Below the pieces are notes generated by a model that had not been told where the DNA came from, ran no database searches, and was given only the letters and a program-made list of their open reading frames with translations. 64,000 bases of DNA. Origin: Serinus canaria. Taxonomy: Eukaryota; Chordata; Aves; Passeriformes; Fringillidae. Both the position numbers and the translations under genes were made by a program. The stretch spans positions 46,727,935 through 46,791,934 of the forward strand of contig NC_066317.1 of the NCBI RefSeq assembly GCF_022539315.1. The letters run 5' to 3'. The stretch's first letter is position 1. Each line of letters opens with the position of its first letter. Of this stretch, positions 48,515-60,254 are shown in pieces.

Positions 48515-51075
48515 CAAACTCGTGTTCAATATGACAAAATAAAGCAAAATATAACAAAGCAAAATGACAATTTCATTAAGGTCTGCAACAAGAGAGTTAA
48601 CTTAGTGCATGGAAGTATGCAGAAAACCCATTTGTCAATTTGAAGGCAGCAGTATTACATTGAACACACAAAAATGCCCAAATGAAAATCTAAGCTGTGA
48701 TCTATAGGCAGAAGTAATGAAAAGAAAGCAAAATAATGAAACAATTGAACCTGAAAATCTGATTCACATTTTCATCACGGGGAAATGTTATTTTCTTCAC
48801 TGAAACAGGTATGTCTATATTGATGATTGAGACAGAGATTTGCAGACTACATTTTCAGACTATTTTCAGCTGATAGTGCTCTATTACTGCTATCATCTTT
48901 GTTTAATCATTAGGTAGAGTAAAAAAATGTTAGTTTCAGTAAGAAATAATGCATGGGTTCTTCTGCTGACAAAGCTGAAGTGTTTCTGGTTTTCAGCTGC
49001 ATCTTGCTGTGACAGGCAGTTATAAGGCAAGGTGATTTGCTCTGCTGGCTCTGCTTTTTATATCATACTTCTTTTACAACTAAAGAAAGAAACTTATCTG
49101 GATAGCCTGACTTAAGTATTCCATAGAGTATCTTTAGCCAGAGAACTGATAAATAGCCAGGAAACTAAATTTAACTGATCTCTCAAGTTTTCACCTTAAA
49201 TTTCAAAACCTAACTGAACTTGTACTTACTTGCACAAAACTTTCAAAAGATGAAAGTCTTCTCAGTTTCCGCTACAATGACAAATTTACAGCCACAGGTG
49301 CGATGCTGCCTGTGACAGCAAAGGGCTGTAGGCCAGTCCTCTGAGAAGGGATGAGCTGCAGCTCCTGCTGACAGACTGAATCCCCCTCTGATCCCACTGG
49401 AGAGTGGCAGCTGCAGCAGGAGCAGCTCTCCATTTAACTATTTAAACCAAGCATTGCTTCACAAGCTTTTCCTTTCCCTGTCTCATTTATTTTATTGCTT
49501 TGTCTTCACCCCCCTCTCACCTCCCTTGTTCACACTGCTGCCTATGTCTCTGCTACACTTTGGCATGAGCAGAGCCGTGTGCTGCCTGTGCAGCAGTTTC
49601 AAAATGAAGCCAAGGTATCTCTCACAGCACTGATGAGCAAATCTGTCTGCAAAGGAAAGGGGGTGCCCTGGCAGGGACTGGAGGATGCACCATGCCAAAA
49701 GCCAGATCAGGGATGAGAGGGCTGCATTTCTCTCTTGCAGTACAGGGGGCAGTTGGCAGAGGCATGCACAAGGGACATTCTTACCCACACTTGCCTTGAT
49801 CTGACTTGCTGTTATTTAGCTCAGTTTCATTCCTCCATGCCCCCTGCTGTCAGCCTCACTGCTCTCCCCTAAACCAGCCTCAGATGAAGCCATAACAACT
49901 GTGAGAGTGTGGATTTCACTGTCACAACTTATGGCATTGCATTGTTTTCCTCACTTTACTAATGTAAGAAAAACTGAAAATCAGGTATTATATTAGATTC
50001 AGATTCAGCTTATGACTTGGACATGACTCATCTAAGGCATTAGATAAAAATAAGCAAAATCTTGTGGCAAAATATAGGTGCTGCACTGCAATTGAGCTTT
50101 TCTAGTTAGGATGTTTTAAAAGAAGAGACAAAGAACCTATAAATCTCAGGGGTCCTGTGCTTTCCTGTAATTGTTGCAGTACATTTATCATTGTTACGTA
50201 ACCCTAAAAGGTTTCATTGGCTCTGTTTTCACTGGCACGAACATTTTAAATGAAAATTAATACATGCATATGTAGATCAGTCCACTGTGTGCAGCTACCT
50301 GGTGGGTAATTCCCAGATGGGGATTTCTTTTTCTCTACATTGGCTTTTTTCTTTTCTTTCATTTCTTTTTTTTTTTTTTTTTTAATAGCTCAAAAATAGC
50401 ATGTGGGTTATATAACTAATAAATGAAACCAGAGACAAATCCTTGCCTTAGGCACCACATAGAAGAGATGGTAACTGTCAGCCTTGACTCCCTGGCTGTC
50501 AAATACTGAATGGGATGTTAGCTTCTCAACAATACACAAGCTTGGAAATGTCACCAATATGGATGAGTCAGGGCTATTATTCTCATCCACAATAAAAATA
50601 TCTCTGTGGTAGCCAAGTATTTTATCTGTACAAATTAATGTATACATTTAAATATGCCACTGTAAATCACTGCTAAAATGCTCTGTAGCAATTAGCCAAG
50701 GGCTGCTGCTCTGTCATTTTTTTCTAACTCTGCAGAAACTTCAGAAAGAAAGATTGCTTGGCCACAGAAAGACCTCCTACTGCCACTACCAGTTAAGAAG
50801 GTACTCCTAAGGTTGTTTCACTGCTACAGAACAATTTCTTTCTTCTGTCCTCATTTACATTTATTTTGGGTCTCTAGGTTGCTCATCTCAGGGTGAAATT
50901 TAGAGAAAGTAATCTGTATATCAAAATAATAATAATACCTTCATATTTGAAAATATTGGTGTTTTTTTGGTGGATGGGCTCTGAATATAATGCAGGTGTC
51001 CTTCAGCCTTGGAAAATAAGGGAGAATTTAGGATTTTTCTGATGGAAAATATTATTGAGTCAAAAAACTACTGAG
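48515..51075. other. Unique noncoding sequence, no gene seen
   Basis: A GC-richer patch at 49.27-49.88 kb carries open frames on both strands (plus 49495-49716, minus 49492-49788) without recognisable protein motifs. There is an 18-nt T run at 50366-50383. No repeat body could be assigned. Confidence 0.5.
50366..50383. repeat. Homopolymer T tract, 18 nt
   Basis: An uninterrupted T run at the end of a longer pyrimidine-rich stretch (50325-50383). It could serve as a polypyrimidine tract, but no acceptor plus exon follows that I can support. Confidence 0.95.
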
Positions 51076-51350
51076 GATCACAGAATCAGCTAGGTTGGAA
51101 AAGAAGTTTGAGATCACGAAGTCCAACTTGTGACCTAACACCACCTTGTCAACAAGACCACAGCATCAAATGCCCTATACAGTCATTTCTTAAACACCTC
51201 CAGGGATGGTGACTCCACTTGACTTCCAATGCCCAGTCACTCCTTCTGTAACTTTGTTTCACTTCTTCCTAATTGCCAATGTAAACCTCTTAAGACTGTG
51301 TCCTCTTGTCCTATTGCTAGTCAGCTGGGAGAAGAGACCCACCCCCAGTC
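51076..51350 (-). mobile_element. CR1 LINE 3' region, minus strand
   Basis: It begins with 'gatcacagaatcag', the complement of the CR1 terminal repeat. It continues 'taggttggaaaagaag', 'gtccaacttgtgacctaaca', 'cacctccagggatggtgac', 'cttcttcctaattgcc' and 'gtgtcctcttgtcctattgc', all in the order of a CR1 3' UTR read on the minus strand. It joins without gap to a different retroelement coding remnant on the same strand at about 51350. Confidence 0.9.
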
Positions 51351-51690
51351 TGGCTAACTACCCCATGGCTCATCTCTGAAGAGCCTGATTTCATCCCCTC
51401 CCCACTCTGAACCAGGTTTAAAGCCCTCTCAATCAGCTCTACCAGCTCATGGGCTAAAATCCTTCTGCCTTTTCTAGATAGACGAAGCCCATCTGACTCT
51501 AGAAGACCTGGTGCCAAAAAGCTGCCCCATGATCAAAAACCCTAAATTCAGCTGATGGCACCAGTCCTTAAGCCACTTATGGATAACATGAATTTTCCTG
51601 ATTCCTTTCATCATTCATCACTGGTCCTGAAAGAGCACCACCTACCCTCCCATTTTCTAATCTGTCATGGAGAAAATAAAACACTATTGT
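51350..51690 (-). pseudogene. Retroelement ORF remnant with SGNH-esterase-like C-terminus
   Basis: On the minus strand one frame reads SDGLRLSRKGRRILAHEL, then a helix-like VELIERALN. Slightly upstream, in a shifted frame, comes WLKDWCHQLNLGF. These correspond to the end of the SGNH/GDSL-type esterase segment found in ORF1-like proteins of CR1-group LINEs and in related avian retroelement transcripts. The usual Asp-x-x-His motif appears here as D-G-L-R, so the catalytic His is lost. A frameshift separates the two parts. Normally the reverse-transcriptase ORF would separate such a domain from the CR1 3' end, but here it abuts it directly. The outer limit (about 51690) is vague. Confidence 0.5.
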
Positions 51691-53883
51691 TACGTCAACT
51701 TTTTTGAGTACCACATCTGATTTAGTCTTGGAGGGTCCCATACAATTTCTGACTGCTTACAGGTTGCTGAAAACTGAAAGATCCAATAGAAAACTCTGAG
51801 ATATTTTGGCTGAAAGCCAGTGTACTTATGCCAATGATAAATTTGCACATGAAAGGTGCAAAAGCAGTAAGGAAGACAGAAGACAAAGGCAATGAAGATA
51901 AATTAGCTAATTAAACTTGAAGTAATCATTGTCAGCCTCGCCGTCTTATTCATGTAAAAGAACAAATATTTCTAGTTTGATATAACTGGAAAAATATATC
52001 TGCAACTTTTTTCTTGGTACACCAAATGAATCTCTGATGCTTTAACTGGGTACCTAATATGGTGGACCTAAAAACACCAGCAAAATATTTTAAAGTATGT
52101 TTGATTACTTCTCTTTTTTCTTTTATGAAGTCCCAACTCTTAAACTGAGTTTACAAACTAGAAAGCTTACCAGTAAAAGGACACGTTTATAAGTGACAAT
52201 GTACCATTGTCTCTTTATTGGGTGTCCTTTAACTGCTGTATTGATAGAACAAAAATTTAACTACTCCACTTCTAAGACCAAAGAAATAAGGATGACTTGA
52301 CTGTATTTGCATGCATTTGTTCTCTATAAAGTAAAATCTGTTGCAAAATTTAGAAATTGGTACTTGCCAATATTTTCTTTCCTTTGTTATTGTTGTTAAT
52401 GGCAGGAATTTGACCCAATCCTCAGATCTAATAGAGTCTCTAAAGCTGGGAGATATATTTTCAAGATGAACATAGAGAAAATGAAATGAGAAAATGACAA
52501 AATAAGCACGGCATCCTTACAGTATCTTTCCATACATCTCAATGCTGACTATAACTGTGTCTGGACTTCATCTTGCCCAGAAAAACAAATTCAGTGTCTG
52601 CAGAAAACTTGTGGCTCAATATGTCTGGGTAGAAGTTCAGAAGTGATCCCTGCATTCTTCTTGGTCATTGCTGTACCAACACTTTCCTTTTACACATTAG
52701 GATGAAGCATGGGCTTCCTCTGCAATAAGCAGAGAAATATTTTGAGCCAGGGGCAGTTAAATTTCACTGCTGGCTCATTTTGTTTCCCAGACATCATCCA
52801 CTTTTCATAAGTTATCAACATAGACTTCAATGGCCACCTTGTGACAATAAGGAGAAGAAGGGGAAGTCAACACATTTTAATTGATACAAAAGTCTCCTTC
52901 CTGTGGTCCCTTTCAAACATGGGCACTCTGAAGCAGTTGTGAAATTGCTTTGAATTCTCTGTTTATTTTTGAAGCAAAGGATGATGATACATTTCAGTAT
53001 GCTGAAATTTTCAGATTCAAATTGATTTGGGGAGGATATTTGGAACAAACATCTGAAAATTTCACAGTAACAAATGTACTTCTCAAAGCATGAGTCATAA
53101 AGGTAGCATAAAAGGGACATTTGCAGCCTCCCTGAGCAGGTTGGCCTGTCTTGTGTTTGAGCTCTCCGTACAGAGCAGCCTACATTTCTGCTGGATTACC
53201 CAGTGGTATCTATAGAAACTGTGCACTTGCATTTACAGATCCAAAAATAAACAAGTAGGGCTACTGTTTTTTACCTGTCCCTTTTAAGAACAGACAATAA
53301 ATAGCTCTCTTCTTCCCCTAAAAATAAAACCCAAAGCATTCCTGAACATTCCTTCCCAAATGTTCAGTAAGAATAAAATACAATAATTCCAGGTCATCAT
53401 AGAACACTTAAGAAAGTGCCCCTCATGATTTATATGCCAAAAAAGAGGTACTTTAGTTTTTAGAATTCAAAATTTACTTCTTCATTAAATTTACTGTAAT
53501 TTTACACCAAAATAAAAAAGACTTTCCTAAGTCAACAATGATTTGATTAGAAAATTTTAATTTTCTGCAAATGTGGTTGTCTTTCAATTATTTCTCTTAT
53601 ATTCATGCCAGCATTAAGTCATTAGAATAAAAAAATATTAAAGCACTTAAGGAACAGTTTCTACTCCTGTGGCCATTGGAATGAGACCCAAGTTTTTAAA
53701 AGACTTTGAACAGGTCAAAATAAGAATCATACACTTATTTAATCATAATCAGTTGAAAACACTGGGCTAAGAGAAAAAAAAAAAAAAACAAACAAAAACC
53801 AAACTGAACAGAGCTTGTTTCTAAGCTTCATCTTTTCTTTAATAGTTTGGAGTTTTGCTTGATGTCAGAGGAAGAGCTACTAT
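51691..53883. other. Unique noncoding sequence, no gene seen
   Basis: AT-rich DNA with no recognised repeat, exon or RNA gene. The minus frame 52827-53120 (97 codons) shows no motif. There is a 15-nt A run at 53774-53788. Confidence 0.55.
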
Positions 53884-53909
53884 CTGTACTATGACAGAAG
53901 ATAGTACAG
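53884..53909. repeat. Perfect 9-bp inverted repeat with 8-nt loop
   Basis: CTGTACTAT (53884-53892) and ATAGTACAG (53901-53909) are exact reverse complements. An overlapping pair, TACTATCT and AGATAGTA, gives an alternative register. It is a small cruciform-capable site of unknown role. Confidence 0.85.
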
Positions 53910-56900
53910 GTCCTTACTCTCACAATCAGTCTATTCTCTCAAAAAGCCTTTTCTCCCTCCTGCAGGGACCAATTTCAATAGCTACTATCACCCTAATCCA
54001 ATAGACTGCTGTCTTTTATTACAACACACAGGGAAGGCTGGAACCAAATCTTCATTTCTATTTGCTCTGCATCCCCCACACACAGTTGAGTGTCCTTATT
54101 TTAATCTTCTCTCCCACATGCTTTGACAGAGGAAGCTTTGTCAAATACAGCGATACAGTGTGAACAGTGGTGTTCAGATACTTAAATGATCTAACGCTGT
54201 GTGACCAAAGAATGGGAGATCACACAAGAAAAAAATCCTGCCAGAAGGTGTTTGATGCGTGATAGACAACATCTATTTCATCTGCAATGTACAGCAAAGA
54301 TTTATGCAGAAGATGTCATAGTTACTGAAAGCAGGGCTTTGGCAGGAGTGACAGCACAAGCTGCTCAGTCCTGTGAAGCTTAGGCACTTCTGCATCTGTG
54401 CAGAACCAAATCCTTGGGTGCATGGGAAACTTTAAATGCACATGTTCTTTTGGCTCTTACAGACCCTGGCATTAGGCAGCCACAGCCCAGGACATTGGTC
54501 TGCACCACCACCAGGCTTAGATGTTTTTTTCTATCTGAAGTCTTTGCCTTTTCATGGAAGAACAGAAGTCCTTAGCACCTTCAGCCCCACTCACCATTAG
54601 TACCCAACAGTGACCTGGTTGTGCCCTCCATGACTCCTTTCAGTACCAAGCCTTGAGTTTCTGTCCCATGGAAACCAAGACGGTGGGGCTGAAGAAAAGA
54701 ACACAGGTGGATCTCATTCCGTTGCTGTATTAGGATGCAGCTGAAAGGGGTCAGCACCCAGATTCAGGAGATGAAAAATGTTGTCAGCTCTCACTCAACC
54801 TTTAGTTCCTTAAAAGATACCTCTAGTTCCTTAAGTCAACTGGACATGGCCCATATAGTTTTGAAAAGTCCTGCTTGACGCCTATAAATAAGTATTCTCT
54901 AATTAGTATTCTGAAAGTCAGTGTTCAGATTAACTGATTCACTTATTGGAATGATAAATGAGTCTGCTTTTAGCATCTATTGAGAAGGCAGAGACTTAGG
55001 AAAAAAAAATGAACAGAGAGACTGAGCCAGGAGAATACAGGATGGCTGTGGAAACTGAAACAATATAGGAACACAACAAAATAAAATAAGTCTTCCTTTT
55101 CCAGGAATGGAAATTTTGGTTTTAGGATTTTCATGCAGAAATGTGATCATGACAGGAAAGGGGAGGGCTTTTCTGGTGTGCTTTGGTTTGTTTGTTTGGA
55201 AGTGGGAGTTTTGTTGGGGGTAGTGGTTTGGTTGTTTGGTTGGCTAGTTTGTTGATTTGTAGTTTTTTATTTTTTTAAATTGAAAAAAAAAGAAATTCAC
55301 AGCCCAGTACTTTAGCAAAAATTCCACTTCTTTTTCTGGAAGTGACTGGAAATCCAGCATGCATATTTACTTATGTGACTGCTCAAGCAGGAGAGGCTGC
55401 TCTTTAAGGATCATCTAAAAGGCAAGGTTTGAACAAAAATGTCAGTTTGTGGAAGAGGAGGGTCTGGTCTGTAAACTATAAGGTCTATGGGACAAGAGCT
55501 ATCTCAAATGATGCCCCTTCAAACTCCATCTGAAATAATGGACCATAATAAACATTTTAAAATAGATCCATGAAACAGAAGGAAATAAAAATTCATCCTT
55601 GAAATCAGTAAGAACCAATCTCATAAGAGGGTAGGAAGTCCAAGGGATCCAGTGGTAAGGCTGCCACCAAAGGTTGCTACCCTCTTTCAGGGAAAGGACC
55701 AACATTTAGGTCTGTACTTCTTCCTAACCTCCTCTGACAATTAGAAGAGTGATAAAGTCCTCTCCTCTCCATAGATCCTGCTTTCTTTCATGCCCCACTC
55801 CAATTGCACCCTGATCTAATTTCTAGTTATCAACGGACTACTGAGATCTGGGAAGATTTTAAGCTGCAGTTTCCAAAGAGTCTGAGACTAAATCTGTATG
55901 AAAGTTTTCGCTATTTTATCAGTACTCACTACTATGACTCATCACTACTTTGGCAAATAAAGTGCTGAAATACACTCGGTTTTTCTAGGTTTTTCAGGCT
56001 TTTAAAATATGCACATAACAATCAGAAGGATGTCAACAAACATATCAGAATAATTTCAGGTAGAAATTAGACACTTTGAGATATACCTGATATTGATGTT
56101 GGCATTTTTTGCTGTTGATTCACTCACCTTTTAGATTCAATCCATGTGGCAGTAGAGAATAACTCTTGCAAAGTAAACACCTAAACTCCTTTCCAGGAGA
56201 AGAGAAAGAGATGACCTCTTAAGGAAGAGTCAGATAAGATGACTCTTCTTACCTGTACTTGGGCTGATAGGGAATTCCAAACACCTACATCCACAGGAAA
56301 TCCAGGGCTCCAAACCATGCTGTGAGGGCAAATATTGAAAAAAAAAATCCCTTTCCTTGAAACAGGTCCCAAAATGTTATGTGTGTACAGAGTCTGGGCA
56401 ACTGTAAGAATAGTTCTCACTGTAAAATGAAAGGACTGAGTTACAGAAGCATTTAGGAGAACTGCCATATTTCCCAACTTGCATATAGCTAGACAGGCAT
56501 GCTTTCCAACCATTCCTGATCACCTGCCACCCCTAGTTATGAAATTAATATTAAAAGTAAGGGATGTTTAGAAAATGATGAAAGATTTTACAGAGCCTGT
56601 TGTCACTCAAATTTCTCCCTCTCTAAAATATTGTATTTGTTTTCCTATCCCACAAATAAAAGAGATGTTAATAGAATACTTATGTTTCTTACTTGATTTA
56701 TTTAGTAGAATTCCATCACTTTACATTCCTAGGAACATTTGAATACAAAGAAACTTTTCTTTCACAATACTGTCTGGTATGCTTTATCTCTGATCTTTTT
56801 GTACAGGAGATAAAAAAAGCAATGGAAGATGGAAGAAATTGTTCACAGTGTCTTATTAAGACTTCTCTGAAACCAAGCAAGTCAGAAAACTCTGGAAAAG

Positions 56901-59900
56901 CTTTTATGTGAGAGAGAATCTGCCACAGAAATGTGGACACATGAGCAGCAAGTGGCATATTGAGTTCTAACATGGTTTTGAATGTAAAATGTTCATATTT
57001 GCCTAAACTGCGCCAGAACAGAAATTCAAAAGCTTCTGAATGTTTTGATTTGATCCCTTTGAAGAAGTTTGATTCCCTGCCAGAAGAAATAGCCATGCTG
57101 TTCATGTTTGAAAACATCTAACTTGAAAAGACAGAAGTACTTCTAAACTGTTATTTGTATATATAGGGGAACAGAGGCTCCACCAAGATAAAGACTTAGT
57201 TTAGGCTTTGATAAATTTAATTCCCTTTGTCAAGCAACTTGGCACCAGTCTATTGTTTCAGTGGAAAGAAGAATTTGACCAAAATGATATGTCTATAAAG
57301 GCCTGATGGGTTTGGATGGCTTTAGTTTATTTAACACATAAATGACATTCTACATATCCTTAAAGAAGAATCAACAAATTGTAATGTAACATTGTGGCAA
57401 TGGAAAGATGAGGTCACAAATGAAACAGATTAGATTCTGGTCTGATATCAAACAAAAGAAGACAACTGTATCATCCTTTTGGAACAAAACCTACAATCAC
57501 TTGAACAGCAATATCCACAAAAGTATACTACTCTTACCTCATGGATGAATCTGTTATTAATGGAATATGCTTTCTATTGAAAGATGTTCCTTGATAATGT
57601 GTCATATTATTTCTTCTGCTCAAATTAGCAGAAAGGGAAGCAGAATTCACTGGGGAATCTGACCATGAGAATGAAAAAAGTAATGAGAAACAATTTTGCA
57701 GAATTGCATTATCTTCTCCTAGCTCTAAGGAAAAATGAGGTTTTGCAATCAAATTCTTAAAAAATTTATTCTCCATGTGAGAGTCCCACTGCAGGCAAGA
57801 GTGATAGGGCCAGAAAATACAATGAATAAGGAAGTTTGTATCTCTGTCAAGGTAGATAATTGTCTGCATAGCTCTTGAAAGATCAGTATTTCACAAAGCA
57901 AAACTGTGAGAATACCTAAGGCCACCCTATATTTCATTACAGATGCCATACTACAGACCCCCTTAGGATAATTAATTAAATCAATTGGCCATTCCTGCCT
58001 CACTGGCAAATTCTCTCTGTGGTACATATCACTAAAAGCATCATGATCCACTGATAGTCCCAAGGCAGAAAATGCATCAGGAGATGCTGCAGCTCCCTTC
58101 TCCCACTGGCTGTGCATCTCACCCCCATCCCAGTGCAGACTGCAGAGATGGCTCATGTTCCTATGTAACTAGTTGTTTACTGCAGAAACAAGTCACCAAA
58201 AATTAATCTCAACAAGTGAAAGAAGAGGTTTATTTCGCAGAGAATTCACCTTTCCACAGCAGGGTTATGTGGACAGCAGCTGGCCTTTCTAACAAAGCCT
58301 GCAACTTCTCGATAGCTGATGGAGTCTAGTGGGGCTAGCAGAGTCATCAGGGAGCAGCACAGGTCTGATGGCTGCAAGCAGTTAGAGTTTCACATTAATA
58401 CAGTACTCAGAGCAGATAAATTTGATCATTCCCTCCTGCTCCATGGAATGGTTTATTATTTTGAAAGCTATCTTGAATATAAGTTGTGCTTTGCTGGTAC
58501 TTCCATACTGAGTACAACCTTTTTTTATCTATTTTAGAAGTGCAGGAGCTGCTTTGCACGTACAGACACAAGCTCACACACACATTCCTATTAATAATAG
58601 CAGTGTTCTTTAGAGGTAGCCAGATATTATGCACACAAATATTTACTGGTTTTTGTTCATCAAAACCCAAGAATTGTTTTGATTCAATATTTCAGGGAAA
58701 TATTATTCTGTACAATTTCTTTTGAAAGTAAATTTTGTAACTTTTAGGTTTGGAATTTCACAATAAAAACAAACTCCCTATAATTCTTTCTAAAATGTAC
58801 TTACAGATAATTGCATAGTTATATAATAGAGAAATTAAAAGAATTTTACTGTATTTTTAATATATATCTAAATACAGTTATTTGTAAAGGTTGAATTCAC
58901 ATATATTTTTCCCCCAGCTCTGATTTTCAGGTTCAGGCATGACTAACCAAGCAGAGAATTTGTATGTACAGCCAAGCATTTCTGTTAGCGATGTCAGCAA
59001 GAGTGACATGGAATAAAGTTTTGCATAACACTGTCCAATTTTGTCTTAATATTAATTTTCTAATTGCATTGGTTAGATTATTTTAAAAAATGAATTAAAA
59101 ATAAATCCATCATATTGCTTTGCTTAGGCTTGTACCAAGACTTTTCCTTTTTTTTTTTTTTCCTACAGTAAGAATATTTTTTCATGAAAAAATAGGTAAA
59201 GGAATAAAAAGTTGATAAAATCAAAGTACAGCCAGTTCCATGGAGAACTTATTTTCTGTTGAGAATTCATTTTGACTGAAGATTTCTGATCAAATTCTGC
59301 TATTTTTCACGATACAGAAACTAATCTAATTTTTTTATGTTTTCTTTCCATACTCTATATAGATGTGGAGATGTCAAATCATTTTCAAAGAGTTGGCCAC
59401 GGTTTCTAATTTTGAATGTACTGGGAGAAAATTCTCAATGACTTATCACTCCTTAAATGTTCACTGTGAGTGCACCATAAACCTGGTGGTTTTGACATCA
59501 ACACTGGTAGACAAAGCTGCCACAAATTAAAAGGAAAATTAGAAATCTAATACTTTGTTGGTTTTTTTTTATGTGAACCAAGATTTTCGTTCTCAGTTTC
59601 CCAATGGCAATATGAAAGGGACCATTTGCAGAGGCATTCATGAAAACTTGTACCAAGAAAAGAACTGAAAGTATTCACAAGACTTTTTTCCATGTAATGA
59701 TCATTGAGTGCTTGCCAACAGCCTCGCACTCTGACCATTTCAGCCTCATGCTCTCAGCCTCATGCCTAGGGCAGACCCAGCAGAGGAACAAGAAGGTTGG
59801 TGCAGGATTCAGGAGCTAAGTGGGAAAGAGTTAGTGGAAACCACATCTGCCTGAATGAGTCTTGCCAACATCTAGGAATACATTTGAGTTCTGTAGAATA

Positions 59901-60127
59901 TTCATTTATGTATATCATAAAATGTAGGGGAAAAAAAAACCAAACTAAACCAAAATTCTTTCTATTTCCCTGGTTTACCCTTCCCACTACTCCTAGGTCA
60001 ACAAAACTATAAGTTTTGATTTTTTATTGCAAAACTAAATAAGGATTGCTTTCTCTTTTACTAGGTGTCAGAATATTGACATTTGCAGGAAAAATATTAA
60101 AACGTTACATTCAAAAAAGTCAAATAG
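53910..60127. other. Long unique noncoding stretch, no gene seen
   Basis: No transposon or exon recognised in about 6 kb. Notable composition: a G/T-rich tract at 55170-55275 and a 14-nt T run at 59148-59161. The 14-nt unit starting CAGCCTCATG is duplicated at 59741-59768. Minus frames 56716-57117 (133 codons) and 57749-58156 (135 codons) are among the longest outside repeats, but resemble no known protein and have rivals in other frames. Confidence 0.5.
55170..55275. repeat. G/T-rich low-complexity tract
   Basis: About 100 bp of almost only G and T on the plus strand, built from irregular GTTT and TTGG units, ending in T-rich sequence. It is simple sequence of no assigned function. Confidence 0.85.
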
Positions 60128-60254
60128 TTATAATGGTTTGGGATGAAAGGGACCTCAAAAATAATATTGTTCCAACTCCCTGCCATGGGCAGGGACACCA
60201 TCCACTAGACCTGATAGATCAAAGCACCAGCCAGTCTGACCTTGAGTGTCCCCA
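60128..60254 (-). mobile_element. CR1 LINE 3'-end fragment, minus strand
   Basis: It begins 'ttataatggtttggga', followed by 'gaaagggacctc', 'attgttccaactccctgcca', 'tgggcagggacaccatccac' and 'tagacctgatagatcaaagc'. This is the complement of the CR1 terminal region. The terminal octamer repeat itself is eroded. Only about 130 bp are left; no coding part. Confidence 0.9.

Noticed and set aside
57749..58156. 135-codon minus-strand open frame with a hydrophobic C-terminal half
   Set aside because: No recognisable family, no promoter or splice context, and an overlapping minus frame at 57534-57869.
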